From: CAYRIY01 sp964424335
GTDB taxonomy: Bacteria; Bacillota; Limnochordia; DTU080; RSA5
Length of the DNA stretch: 43,618 nt
Assembly: GCA_964424335.1 (NCBI GenBank)
Contig: CAYRIY010000021.1
Location: forward strand, 1-43,618
Direction: 5' to 3'
Shown: positions 16,311 through 24,292 of the stretch, in pieces
Numbering within the stretch: the first letter of the stretch is position 1
Layout: each line of letters opens with the position of its first letter
Translations under genes and position numbers: made by a program
The notes under the pieces: model-generated
Database searches by the model: none
Seen by the model: only the letters and a program-made list of their open reading frames with translations
What the model was told of the DNA's origin: nothing

Positions 16311-17225
16311 ATGTCCGATCGACAGACAACGGCGCGCTCGCAGCAAGAGTGCGAGCGCGTCCCGCTCCACAGCCCAGCTCATATCAAACGGATCTTGGCG
16401 GAGTACGGCCTGAGGCCGAACAAGGCCCTCGGACAGAACTTTTTGGTCGATGGAAATACGGTTGAACGGATCGCCAGGGCGGTCGATATCCGGCCGGGGG
16501 AGTGGGTCATCGAGATCGGACCGGGCCTTGGCGCTTTGACGCAAGCGCTGGTCTCGAGGGGCGCCCGCGTCGTTGCCGTCGAAAAGGACGGCAAACTCGT
16601 GAAGGTGCTCGAGGACTTGTTTTCCGGGTGTCCCAACGTCCGTTTCATTCACGCGGACGCGCTCGAAGTGGATTTTGGCGAGCTCGTGCCGGTCCCGGAT
16701 CTAGAACGCGTCAAGATCGTCGGCAACCTTCCCTATTACGTCACATCGCCGCTACTGATCGCGCTCTTGGATGCGCCTTTGCAGACAGAGCGGCTCGTCG
16801 TCATGATCCAAAAGGAAGTAGCCGATCGTTTGAGAGCGAGCCCCGGCTCCAAAGCGTACGGAGCGCTCACGGTCGGCGCCTTGTGGAGGGCGAGCGTCGA
16901 GTCCGTCGGACGGGTGCCGCCTACCGTCTTTTATCCCGCTCCTTCGGTCGACTCGGAGACGCTCTTGCTCAGGCCGCGCAAAGGGTGGATCGACGTCGGT
17001 AATCCGGAGCTATTTCGGGAGTTGGTCAAAGCCGCGTTCGGCATGCGGAGAAAGACGCTCAAAAATGCACTAAAGAGTCTCGATATCGAGCAGGAGCTGG
17101 TCCAAGGGGCTATGCAGGCCGCCGGGATCGATCCTGAAAGACGGGGCGAAACCTTGGCCGTCGAGGAGTTTGCCAGATTAAGTCAAGCGCTGTCGGAAAG
17201 ATGCGTATGTTATAATCAGAAGTGA
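16311..17225 (+). CDS. rsmA: 16S rRNA (adenine1518-N6/adenine1519-N6)-dimethyltransferase
   Basis: KsgA/RsmA dimethylates two adjacent adenines near the 3' end of 16S rRNA late in 30S assembly. The 304-residue protein has GQNFL (41-45), the SAM motif EIGPGLG (68-74), the acidic VAVEKD (89-93) and the catalytic NLPYY (139-143); VVMIQKEVADRL and VFYPAPSVDS are also standard. The start ATG 16311 lies 14 bases after yabE with AGGAG near 16296-16300, giving an apparent dnaD-dnaB-orf-yabE-rsmA operon. Its 3' end contains a candidate promoter for the next gene. Confidence 0.96.
   Translation: MSDRQTTARSQQECERVPLHSPAHIKRILAEYGLRPNKALGQNFLVDGNTVERIARAVDIRPGEWVIEIGPGLGALTQALVSRGARVVAVEKDGKLVKVLEDLFSGCPNVRFIHADALEVDFGELVPVPDLERVKIVGNLPYYVTSPLLIALLDAPLQTERLVVMIQKEVADRLRASPGSKAYGALTVGALWRASVESVGRVPPTVFYPAPSVDSETLLLRPRKGWIDVGNPELFRELVKAAFGMRRKTLKNALKSLDIEQELVQGAMQAAGIDPERRGETLAVEEFARLSQALSERCVCYNQK
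17208..17216 (+). promoter_or_regulatory. candidate extended -10 promoter inside the end of rsmA
   Basis: TGTTATAAT (TGn plus a perfect TATAAT at 17211-17216) lies 75 bases before the YkuK-like gene start. No good -35 element is found 16-18 bases upstream, so activity would rely on the TGn extension. Confidence 0.4.
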
Positions 17226-17290
17226 GGTGATCCCCCTTTTCCGAGACGGCGCATTTGAATCATGACGCGGGCATGTCGGACGAGGCAAGG

Positions 17291-17761
17291 ATGAGCTTTG
17301 TGAGTCCAAGCCGCGGGAGACTCGGATTTAGCGAGATGTTTCAAGACATCGTCGGTTACGTCCAAGAGTTCCCCGACGACAAGTACCGCATCATCATCGG
17401 AACCGATTCGCAAGCCGGCGAAGAGACATGCTTCGTCACAGCCGTGATCGTCCATCGCGACGGTCGGGGCGGACGCTACTACTACGCCCGTGATAAGGAG
17501 CACATCAACCGTTCGCTGCGCCAGCGGATTTACTACGAAACCTCGCGCTCCTTGGCCGTGGCGAGCATGCTCGCGGGAAAACTTGCGGAGAACGGTTACG
17601 CCGACCTCAACGTGGAAATCCACTTGGACGTCGGGGAGAATGGCAAAACGCGGGACCTAATCCGAGAAGTGGTAGGGATGGTGGTTGGTTCCGGGTTTCA
17701 CGCGCGGATCAAGCCCGACTCGTACGGAGCTTCGACCGTGGCCGACAAATACACGAAATAG
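17291..17761 (+). CDS. YkuK-like protein (DUF458, RNase H-like fold)
   Basis: A 156-residue protein matching the DUF458/YkuK family: SFVSPSRGRLGFSEMF at the start, YRIIIGTDSQ (the RNase H-like first strand with its Asp), CFVTAVIVHRDGRGGRYYY, and the later IHLDVGENGKTRDLI with a second acidic position. The fold is related to RNase H, but activity is unproven. ATG 17291 is chosen because GAGG at 17282-17285 is five bases upstream and the family starts here; ATG 17273 or TTG 17255 would add a few residues. It occupies the place of yabG between rsmA and veg and ends in its own terminator. Confidence 0.8.
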   Translation: MSFVSPSRGRLGFSEMFQDIVGYVQEFPDDKYRIIIGTDSQAGEETCFVTAVIVHRDGRGGRYYYARDKEHINRSLRQRIYYETSRSLAVASMLAGKLAENGYADLNVEIHLDVGENGKTRDLIREVVGMVVGSGFHARIKPDSYGASTVADKYTK

Positions 17762-17783
17762 CTGCTTGCGATGGGTGTGGATG

Positions 17784-17804
17784 CCGGGGTTGCCCGGTTT
17801 TTTT
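17784..17804 (+). terminator. rho-independent terminator of the rsmA/ykuK-like unit
   Basis: CCGGG (17784-17788), loop GTTG, CCCGG (17793-17797), then seven T (17798-17804), 23 bases after the stop codon. It insulates the strong veg promoters downstream. Confidence 0.85.
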
Positions 17805-17819
17805 GTTTCGAAATAGTCC

Positions 17820-17849
17820 TTGACAGCATTTTGGGGCCTTTGGTATACT
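17820..17849 (+). promoter_or_regulatory. veg promoter P1 (sigma-A)
   Basis: TTGACA (17820-17825), an 18-base spacer and TATACT (17844-17849) with a TGG extension at 17841. The -35 is a perfect consensus match, so this should be a very strong vegetative promoter. Confidence 0.85.
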
Positions 17850-17860
17850 GTCCTGATAAA

Positions 17861-17889
17861 TTGACAAGGGACCTTCCTTGTGTTATACT
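17861..17889 (+). promoter_or_regulatory. veg promoter P2 (sigma-A) with spacer inverted repeat
   Basis: TTGACA (17861-17866), a 17-base spacer and TATACT (17884-17889) with a TGT extension. It lies 40 bases behind P1 and repeats its design. ACAAGG (17864-17869) and CCTTGT (17876-17881) form an inverted repeat within the spacer that could be an operator. Confidence 0.85.
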
Positions 17890-17921
17890 GGCATCACAAT
17901 GCGCTAGGGAAGGTGATGCTT

Positions 17922-18188
17922 GTGGCTGTGAACCGCAAATCTCTAGAGATGATCAGACAGGACATCGAGTCCTGTATCGGCAAGCGAGTTCAACTGCGCG
18001 CCAACCGAGGCCGACGCAAGGTCATCGAAGCCGCGGGGGTTATCGAAAAGACATACCCCAAGATCTTTGTGGTAAAGCTTGACAGCGACAGCGCCGTGCG
18101 ACGAATGTCGTACACCTACGCCGACGTGCTCACCGAGACGGTTGAGTTGACCATCGACGACAATCGAGTCGGAGTCGTCAATCTCTAA
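17922..18188 (+). CDS. veg: Veg protein (biofilm/spore-related small protein)
   Basis: An 88-residue protein colinear with B. subtilis Veg (86 residues): IGKRVQLRANRGRRKVIE, then TYPKIFVVKLDSD and RMSYTYADVLTETVEL. Veg is highly expressed, is reported to stimulate biofilm matrix genes in B. subtilis, and affects spore outgrowth; its chemistry is unknown. GTG 17922 is preferred over ATG 17916 because GGGAAGGTG (17907-17915) would abut the ATG but is six bases from the GTG. It is driven by tandem promoters and closed by a strong terminator, so it is monocistronic. Confidence 0.93.
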   Translation: MAVNRKSLEMIRQDIESCIGKRVQLRANRGRRKVIEAAGVIEKTYPKIFVVKLDSDSAVRRMSYTYADVLTETVELTIDDNRVGVVNL

Positions 18189-18251
18189 CTGCCGAGGAGC
18201 TTTTAAGTAAGCGAAGCGGACGTCTGACATAGCACAGAAGCTAGTTTTTGT

Positions 18252-18287
18252 AAAAGACCCGGAAGATCGATCTTCCGGGTCTTTTTT
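18252..18287 (+). terminator. strong terminator of veg (perfect palindrome)
   Basis: Positions 18252-18285 form a perfect 34-base palindrome centred on GATCGATC (stem starting AAAAGACCCGGAAG), followed by further T to 18287. It can work in both directions. Confidence 0.9.
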
Positions 18288-18342
18288 GTGCTTGTCTCGC
18301 AAGAGCCCACATACGCATTGAATGTCGGAAAGGAGGTGCGAC

Positions 18343-19680
18343 ATGGCAAACGAGCCGGTCAAGTTCCACGCCAAGGCCCGGGGCCTGCGGCGGGGGGACA
18401 AACGCCCGAGCGTGCGCCTGCTCCAGCAGAGACTTGCCGATCTCGGGTACGAACCCGGTCCGGCTGACGGTGAGTTTGGCTATTTGACGGAGGACGCGCT
18501 TTTGACGTTTCAAAGGGAGTACCGGCTGCGGGTGGACGGGATCGCGGGCCCGCAGGTGTGGAACGCCCTCAAGGGCGAGCTTCCGAGGCGCCGCACCGTA
18601 CACGTCGTCGTGCAGGGCGAGCGACTCTCAGAAATCGCCGAGCGACACCAAATAGGCATTCACGCCCTCCGCTGGATGAACAACATATCGCCCAAACGGA
18701 GATTGCGCGCCGGCGACCGCCTCGTCATCCGAAGTTCGTACGTGCTCGCCCAGATCGCTTCGGGTGCGTCTCCCCGCGTCATCGAGCGGATCATGCTCGC
18801 CCAGCGTCGCCTGATCACGTCAATCGCAGCCCCTCCTTTGCATGTCGGGTCCGACGGCGCACTGTCGGGGGGCGTCTCTTCCGAGGACGTTGAAGCGCTT
18901 GGAGCGCTGGCCCGGGAGGGGGGATGGGCGCTCTACCTGACGGCCCGAGGCGCTGAAGCGCCCCTGGCCGAGATCGTGTGTAGGAGGAAGGCGACCAGGC
19001 GCTTCGTCGACGGACTTTCCGAAGCGCTAAAGGCATTTGGGGCCAAGGGAGCGGCGCTCGAGCTTGGACCCATTCCCGCAGGCCGCAGCAGCCGAGTGTT
19101 GGCGGCGATCGCCCGCGCATCCGACGAACTCGCCGAGGCGCTCATCGTGCCCGTCGTCGACGTGCCGCTTACCGGTTGGCGATCATTCCTGTACGATCCG
19201 GACTTCGAGGCCCTCGCCCGCCTCACACGCCACGTCGTCGTCGGGGCTCATCGCTGGGAACGCATTCTGGACAGCCGAGGAGAGACGCTGCCTCGGGAAA
19301 AGCTCGAGCAGTTCGTCGCTGTCATGGCCCGGCGAATTCCACCTTGGAAGCTCCTGCTCGGCGTTCCCATGAACGCATGGGCATTGCCGAGAAGCGGGCG
19401 CGGCGAGGCCATGGGCTATCGGGCGGCCGTGACGGAAGGGTACCGGCGCGGCATTCGCGCGCAAAAGGATGCGAACGGATACTTCCGGATCGATTTTCCG
19501 GCGGAAGGCGACGGGGCGTACGCGAGGATCGTGGCGCCGACCAGAGATGTGATTGGTCGCTACTTAGCCGTAGCGCACCGATTTCGGCTGGACGGCATTT
19601 ACTTGAGCGGTATCGGAGAGGAGGACCGCCGCCTGTGGGAAGTGTGCGGCCACCGCCTCAAAGCGGTTCGAGGCGAGTAA
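18343..19680 (+). CDS. PG-binding / LysM / GH18-like spore cortex-type protein with a degenerate active site
   Basis: A 445-residue protein without a signal peptide. Residues about 20-76 are a peptidoglycan-binding-1 domain (SVRLLQQRLADLGYEPGPAD; RVDGIAGPQVWNAL). Residues about 86-130 are a LysM domain (VVQGERLSEIAERHQIG). Residues about 165-440 resemble the GH18 domain of spore proteins such as YaaH/SleL, ending in LDGIYLSGIGEEDRRLWE. The expected DGxxxDxE catalytic motif is replaced by AFGAKGAALELGP (231-243): the final Glu (E240) remains but both Asp are lost. It may therefore bind rather than cut cortex glycan. ATG 18343 follows a perfect AAAGGAGGTG (18329-18338). Secretion from the mother cell is not needed if it joins the spore coat, as YaaH does. 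Confidence 0.78.
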   Translation: MANEPVKFHAKARGLRRGDKRPSVRLLQQRLADLGYEPGPADGEFGYLTEDALLTFQREYRLRVDGIAGPQVWNALKGELPRRRTVHVVVQGERLSEIAERHQIGIHALRWMNNISPKRRLRAGDRLVIRSSYVLAQIASGASPRVIERIMLAQRRLITSIAAPPLHVGSDGALSGGVSSEDVEALGALAREGGWALYLTARGAEAPLAEIVCRRKATRRFVDGLSEALKAFGAKGAALELGPIPAGRSSRVLAAIARASDELAEALIVPVVDVPLTGWRSFLYDPDFEALARLTRHVVVGAHRWERILDSRGETLPREKLEQFVAVMARRIPPWKLLLGVPMNAWALPRSGRGEAMGYRAAVTEGYRRGIRAQKDANGYFRIDFPAEGDGAYARIVAPTRDVIGRYLAVAHRFRLDGIYLSGIGEEDRRLWEVCGHRLKAVRGE

Positions 19681-19906
19681 TACAAGTCCTCTCCTTGCAT
19701 ATACATCGTACTGCCGACTCCAATGATCACCATCGAGCGGGCAGTATCGCCACATTTCCAAGAAGTCACCCACTTGGCCGCCCGACATCGTCGGCCCGGC
19801 CAAGCCACGAGCGGATGAAAATCCTAGCGGGCCAGCACGGCTGGCTCTATTGGGCGGCAAGTGGGGACGGCGGCCAATCGGATTTTCAAAGAAGGAGGAA
19901 TCGCGA

Positions 19907-21580
19907 ATGAGCCTTGACTTAGAGTTTCACCGCCTCGCCTTTGAGCGGACATTGACCGAGAACAAGGCGGAGACGGTCGTCGAAGGAACGTTGACGTTGC
20001 CGGACGGCGCTTTGGAGATCGGGCGCGGCCTAATACTCACCGCGTCGCCCCACATAACGGAGATCGAGGTGAAACAGAACAAGGTCGTCTTCGAAGGCGC
20101 CCTCGACTTCCAGTTTCTCTACGCCCATTACGAGGAGCGAAGGGTCGCCCGGAGCGATGCGGGTTACGGCGACGAAGACGACGAGCGCACGGATGATGAG
20201 GACGATCGCGAGGTCGTGGTCGAGGAGACGTTGGAGCGGGTGGCGTGGGAGCGCGAGGCGCCGTTCGCCTACATCCTCGAGTTGCCGGGCGTCGAGGAAG
20301 ATCAGGAGGTGCAAACCTCCGTCAAGGTGCTCGGCACGACTTTTGAGCTGCGTTCCGATCAAATGACCTTGGACGTCGAGGTGACGCTCTCGCTATCGGG
20401 GTACGTCGGCGAGGTCCAAGAGGCGCGCATCGCAAAGGTTGCCCGCCGCAGCGAGGATGTAGCGATCGAGTACGACGCGGTCCGCGTCAAAAACCGCCTC
20501 GGTGTCGGCATCGGTGAGGCGAGGGCGGCCGGTTCGCTCGACCTCGCCGGCAGGGCCGTTCCGGACCGGATGTTCGAGCTGACGGCGGAACCGACGGTTA
20601 CCGAGGCGGTGGTTGAAGACGGACAGGTGCGAGTCCGAGGAACCGTGCAGTACGCCGCGTTTTACATCGGCGTCGAAGGCGCGGGTCCCCAGTACAGTGA
20701 GTGGAACCGCGGCGTCGGATTCGAGGCGAACGTGCCCGTAATTGGCGCTGTCCGAGGCGCTACTGCCCTCGTCGAGGCCCAGGCAGGCGCCACGCGGTTT
20801 CAGGTGTTCGAGGAGGAAGGAGAGCGGTCGCTCGAGGTACAGACGCCGATTCGACTTTCCGTCACGGTCGAGGACGCTCGCGAGGTGCGTCTGATCGCCG
20901 ACGTTTCGTCCGACTCGCGGGAAATCGCTGTTCGCAAAGAGACGATCCGCCTGTACGAGGCGGTCGGAGAAGGCTCGGTGACCGAAAGCGGGCACGCCTC
21001 ACTGGACCTGCCGGAGGGGTATCCTGGAATCGAGCGGGTCTTGTACGGCAACGCCGAGGCGTTTGTCGACGACGTCCACGTGCTCGGGGACAGGGTGGCC
21101 GTCGAGCTTCACGTCGATCTCGAGCTCGTCTACGTCGGCCGCTCAGGGCGGGGAGGAGGCCTCCAAGTCGTACGTTGGCCGAGAGCCGTCTCGCTCGACG
21201 TCGAGGTCCCGGTGGAGGGCGCCGAGCCCGGACTAGAGCGGCGCGTGAGCGTGCAGGTGGACCGGGTCCTCTTCGACCTGGTCAACCGGGAGTCGGTCGA
21301 CGCAAGCGTCTCAGTGACCGCGACCGCTGCGCTCTCCCGGGAGACGGAAACCGAGATCATTGTGGAAGCGGTTGAAGTTCCTCCCATCGATCCAAATCCG
21401 CCGACTTACACGTTTGCCGTTGTTCAAAGCGGGGATTCCGTTTGGAAGCTCGCCGCGCGGTACCGCTCGGACGCCGCCGCCATCTTGGCCGTGAACGACT
21501 GGTTGGACGACGTCGATGCAGAACTTCCCGTAGGCGCCAAACTTTGCGTGCCGCGAAAGGTTCCAAACTCTGTAGCCTGA
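19907..21580 (+). CDS. SPOCS (DUF3794) repeat protein with C-terminal LysM, SipL/SpoVID-like spore coat protein
   Basis: A 557-residue protein built of about three SPOCS domains (roughly 5-155, 185-300 and 320-480) and a LysM domain (about 502-549, FAVVQSGDSVWKLAARYRS). The same architecture is found in clostridial SipL, which anchors the coat to the spore surface with SpoIVA, and in uncharacterised proteins encoded just before ispE in many Clostridia, as here. The first SPOCS domain carries a very acidic insertion at about 84-102. AAGGAGGA (19893-19900) sits six bases before ATG 19907. No promoter could be placed in the 226-base gap in front. Mother-cell sigma control is expected but not shown. 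Confidence 0.88.
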   Translation: MSLDLEFHRLAFERTLTENKAETVVEGTLTLPDGALEIGRGLILTASPHITEIEVKQNKVVFEGALDFQFLYAHYEERRVARSDAGYGDEDDERTDDEDDREVVVEETLERVAWEREAPFAYILELPGVEEDQEVQTSVKVLGTTFELRSDQMTLDVEVTLSLSGYVGEVQEARIAKVARRSEDVAIEYDAVRVKNRLGVGIGEARAAGSLDLAGRAVPDRMFELTAEPTVTEAVVEDGQVRVRGTVQYAAFYIGVEGAGPQYSEWNRGVGFEANVPVIGAVRGATALVEAQAGATRFQVFEEEGERSLEVQTPIRLSVTVEDAREVRLIADVSSDSREIAVRKETIRLYEAVGEGSVTESGHASLDLPEGYPGIERVLYGNAEAFVDDVHVLGDRVAVELHVDLELVYVGRSGRGGGLQVVRWPRAVSLDVEVPVEGAEPGLERRVSVQVDRVLFDLVNRESVDASVSVTATAALSRETETEIIVEAVEVPPIDPNPPTYTFAVVQSGDSVWKLAARYRSDAAAILAVNDWLDDVDAELPVGAKLCVPRKVPNSVA

Positions 21581-21759
21581 AACTAAAATGGTAACGCGGG
21601 GATGCGACGGAACGAAGCGCGCCTTGTCCGTGGAGAGCGACAGCTCCCCATGACGGGCCGCTTTGTTCGCGTCAGTCGGCTCCTTTTCAACCTGGGCGTA
21701 GAGGATATTCTGCACAAACCTGGAATCCAAACACCCGAGTTAAGGTAGCATAATCGAAA

Positions 21760-22986
21760 ATGGGCGAAATAGCCCCTGGTGGTCGAATGGCAAAGTTTCG
21801 AGGAATATTCAGAGGCAAGACGGCAAAGTACGTCACCGTCCGGGCGGAAAACGAGGCTGAGAGCCACAAGCAGCGCGAAGTGCCCGACGGCCTTTGGCAA
21901 AAGTGCGATGCGTGCCGAGCCGTTCTTTATACCAAGGATCTCGAGCGCAATCAATTTGTCTGCGCGACGTGCGGCTGTCATTTCGCGATCAGCGCCCGGA
22001 CCCGTCTCTCCCAGCTCGTGGACGATTTGCAAAGCTTTGAGGAGCTGGATGCGTCGCTCTGCCCCGCAAACCCCTTGGACTTCCCACAGTACCCCGAGAA
22101 AGTGATTCGGGACACGGAGAAGACCGGACAGCGGGATGCCGTGGTGACGGGCATTGGTGAGATCGGGGGCGTGCGAACCGTCATCGCCGTCATGGAGTTT
22201 AAGTTCATGGGCGGCAGCATGGGGGCGGTCGTCGGCGAAAAAGTGACCCGTGCGTTTGAAAAGGCAATCGAGCTCGGCCTTCCCGTCGTTACGGTGTCGG
22301 CCTCGGGCGGAGCGCGCATGCAAGAGTCGATCTTCTCGCTCATGCAAATGCAAAAGACGTCTGCGGCCGTTGAGCGCCACTCTCGTGCAGGCGGACTCTA
22401 CATTTCGGTCTTGACGCACCCGACGACCGCAGGCGTCTTCGGCAGTTTCGCGTCGCTTGCGGATGTCATCCTCGCCGAACCCGGCGCGACGATCGGCTTT
22501 GCCGGTCAGCGGGTGATCGAGGAGACTATCCGAAAAGCTGTCCCGCCCAATTTGCAAAAGGCGGAGACCGTGTACGCCAACGGCTTCATCGACCGAGTGG
22601 TTCCCCGCACCGAGCTCAAAGATCACATCGCGAAGCTGCTCCTTTGGCATACGGCCGAAGCGCCGATCAAGCCCGCCGAAGCCAAGCCGCGCAGCGCCGA
22701 GTCGGCTCCTGACGAAGAGGACGGCCGATCGGCAGCCGGCGACGATGAGCCGGGCGAAATGATCCCGTCGCCGGGGAGCGTCGAGGGCGAGGGGGCTACG
22801 GTTTCCAATGGCCACGCCAACGGGCATGCACGCGCCTTGCCGAGCGGCCATGTCGAGCCGGAAACCGCCGCAGCGGAAAACCGGGGCGCGACCAAAGGTC
22901 CGGACATTCACACAAACGGACACATTCACGCTGTGAACGGCCATGCATACGGATCGTCCAAAGACGCGATCGCAAAGTCGAGCTGA
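21760..22986 (+). CDS. accD: acetyl-CoA carboxylase carboxyltransferase beta subunit
   Basis: The beta subunit of the carboxyltransferase moves CO2 from biotin carboxyl carrier to acetyl-CoA, the first step of fatty acid synthesis. The four-cysteine zinc ribbon is at C49, C52, C68 and C71. GQRDAVVTGIGEIGGV, KFMGGSMGAVVGEK, SASGGARMQE and GFAGQRVIEETI are standard. The core ends near residue 300; then follows an unusual tail of about 110 residues, acidic at first and then rich in Gly, His and Asn (repeated NGH, eight His). accA is not adjacent. Start ATG 21760 or 21787: neither has a good ribosome binding site, so the first nine residues are uncertain. Confidence 0.93.
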   Translation: MGEIAPGGRMAKFRGIFRGKTAKYVTVRAENEAESHKQREVPDGLWQKCDACRAVLYTKDLERNQFVCATCGCHFAISARTRLSQLVDDLQSFEELDASLCPANPLDFPQYPEKVIRDTEKTGQRDAVVTGIGEIGGVRTVIAVMEFKFMGGSMGAVVGEKVTRAFEKAIELGLPVVTVSASGGARMQESIFSLMQMQKTSAAVERHSRAGGLYISVLTHPTTAGVFGSFASLADVILAEPGATIGFAGQRVIEETIRKAVPPNLQKAETVYANGFIDRVVPRTELKDHIAKLLLWHTAEAPIKPAEAKPRSAESAPDEEDGRSAAGDDEPGEMIPSPGSVEGEGATVSNGHANGHARALPSGHVEPETAAAENRGATKGPDIHTNGHIHAVNGHAYGSSKDAIAKSS

Positions 22987-23015
22987 TCGTTTCATGGGGC
23001 TCATGGGCCCCTGAC

Positions 23016-24212
23016 ATGAGAAAGGGGTCATTCAGTCACTTGAAGGCATTTAGAGGTCGGGACCTCCTTTTTCTAATCGTTCTCGTTATCGCGCTGAGCC
23101 CCGTGGCAAGTGGACAAGCAGTAACCTTCGACATCGACGTGAAGGCGGCGATCCTCATCGACGCCGACACGGGGCAGGTCCTCTACGAAAAAAACGCCGA
23201 CGATCCGCGTCCTCCGGCGAGCCTTGCCAAGATCATGACGATGTTGGTCGTGATGGATGCCGTCAAATCGGGCCAAGTCACCCTTGACGATCCGGTCCGA
23301 ACGAGCGCCCATGCAAGCAGCATCGGCGGCTCTCAGGCGTGGCTTGCGACCGGTGAGGTACACACCCTCGAAAACATGCTCAAGGCGGTCGCCATCAGCT
23401 CGGCCAACGACGCCAGCGTCGCCGTCGCGGAGTACATTTCGGGCACGGAAGCCGCATTCACCCAGCTCATGAACGCCCGCGCCCGCCAGCTCGGACTCAC
23501 CCAGAGCGTGTTCAGCAACCCGGAGGGGCTTCCCGCCGCCCAAGGTGAGGTGCCATCGGTGACGACGGCTCGGGAAATTGCCATCGTCAGCCGAGAACTG
23601 ATCACCAAGCACCCGGAGGTCTTGGCGTGGACGTCGACGGTGATGGAGCAATTTCGCGAGCAGCCGCTTTTTATCCTGTACAATACAAACACGCTCCTTG
23701 GCAAGTACGAGGGGCTGGACGGCCTCAAGACCGGTCACACGAGTGAGGCCGGCTACAACCTTGTCGCCACGGCAAAGCGCGGCGATACGCGGGTCATCTC
23801 GGTCGTGATGGGCGCCGAAAGCTCGGAGATTCGGGAGCAGCGCACTCGCTCGTTGCTCGACTACGGGCTGGTCCGCCACGTCAGCGTGACGGTGGGTCAA
23901 GGCACGGTCGGAGAGATTCGAATCAAGAATGGCGCGCCCGAACGAATCAACGTGCGGGTTGCAGACCCTGTCCGGATCCTGCAACTTCGAGGCGAAAACG
24001 TACAGGTAGAGACTGTAATCGATGCAAGCGGCGCCTCGGCGCCCCTGGCCGCGGGCGACTCGGTCGGAGAGTACGTCGTACGCCTAAACGGCGTCGAAGC
24101 GGTGCGCGTCCCCGTTTACTCGGAAGAGGACGTTCGACCGGTCAACATATTCGTCCGGCTTTGGCGAGGCGCCCGCGACTTCTTCGTCGGCCTGCTGCCG
24201 GGGTCCAGATAA
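23016..24212 (+). CDS. dacF: D-alanyl-D-alanine carboxypeptidase (PBP5/DacF class)
   Basis: A 398-residue low-molecular-weight penicillin-binding protein that trims the terminal D-Ala of peptidoglycan stem peptides outside the membrane. A signal peptide (hydrophobic 17-31, cleavage near ASG-QA) leads to the peptidase S11 domain with the active-site triad S69-x-x-K72 (SLAK), S129-A-N131 and K238-T-G240. A beta-rich C-terminal domain (about 290-375) and an amphipathic end (FVRLWRGARDFFVGLLP) for membrane attachment follow, as in PBP5 and DacF. The symbol is by class and sporulation context; dacA or dacB are possible. The ribosome binding site before ATG 23016 is weak. Confidence 0.88.
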   Translation: MRKGSFSHLKAFRGRDLLFLIVLVIALSPVASGQAVTFDIDVKAAILIDADTGQVLYEKNADDPRPPASLAKIMTMLVVMDAVKSGQVTLDDPVRTSAHASSIGGSQAWLATGEVHTLENMLKAVAISSANDASVAVAEYISGTEAAFTQLMNARARQLGLTQSVFSNPEGLPAAQGEVPSVTTAREIAIVSRELITKHPEVLAWTSTVMEQFREQPLFILYNTNTLLGKYEGLDGLKTGHTSEAGYNLVATAKRGDTRVISVVMGAESSEIREQRTRSLLDYGLVRHVSVTVGQGTVGEIRIKNGAPERINVRVADPVRILQLRGENVQVETVIDASGASAPLAAGDSVGEYVVRLNGVEAVRVPVYSEEDVRPVNIFVRLWRGARDFFVGLLPGSR

Positions 24213-24292
24213 GACGCTCGGATCCACATTTTCCGGGCTCAAATACGGACGATTGCTTGAGAGGAATGTCGTATTGTTCGGGGAAAACTCCC

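Noticed and set aside
19681..19906. A sigma-E or sigma-K promoter (CATATACAT near 19697) for the SPOCS gene
   Set aside because: The match to the -10 consensus needs an extra base and no -35 partner was convincing.
21583..23031. 482-codon open frame on the minus strand opposite accD
   Set aside because: A GC-rich shadow frame with no recognisable domain; accD on the plus strand is certain and fully overlaps it.
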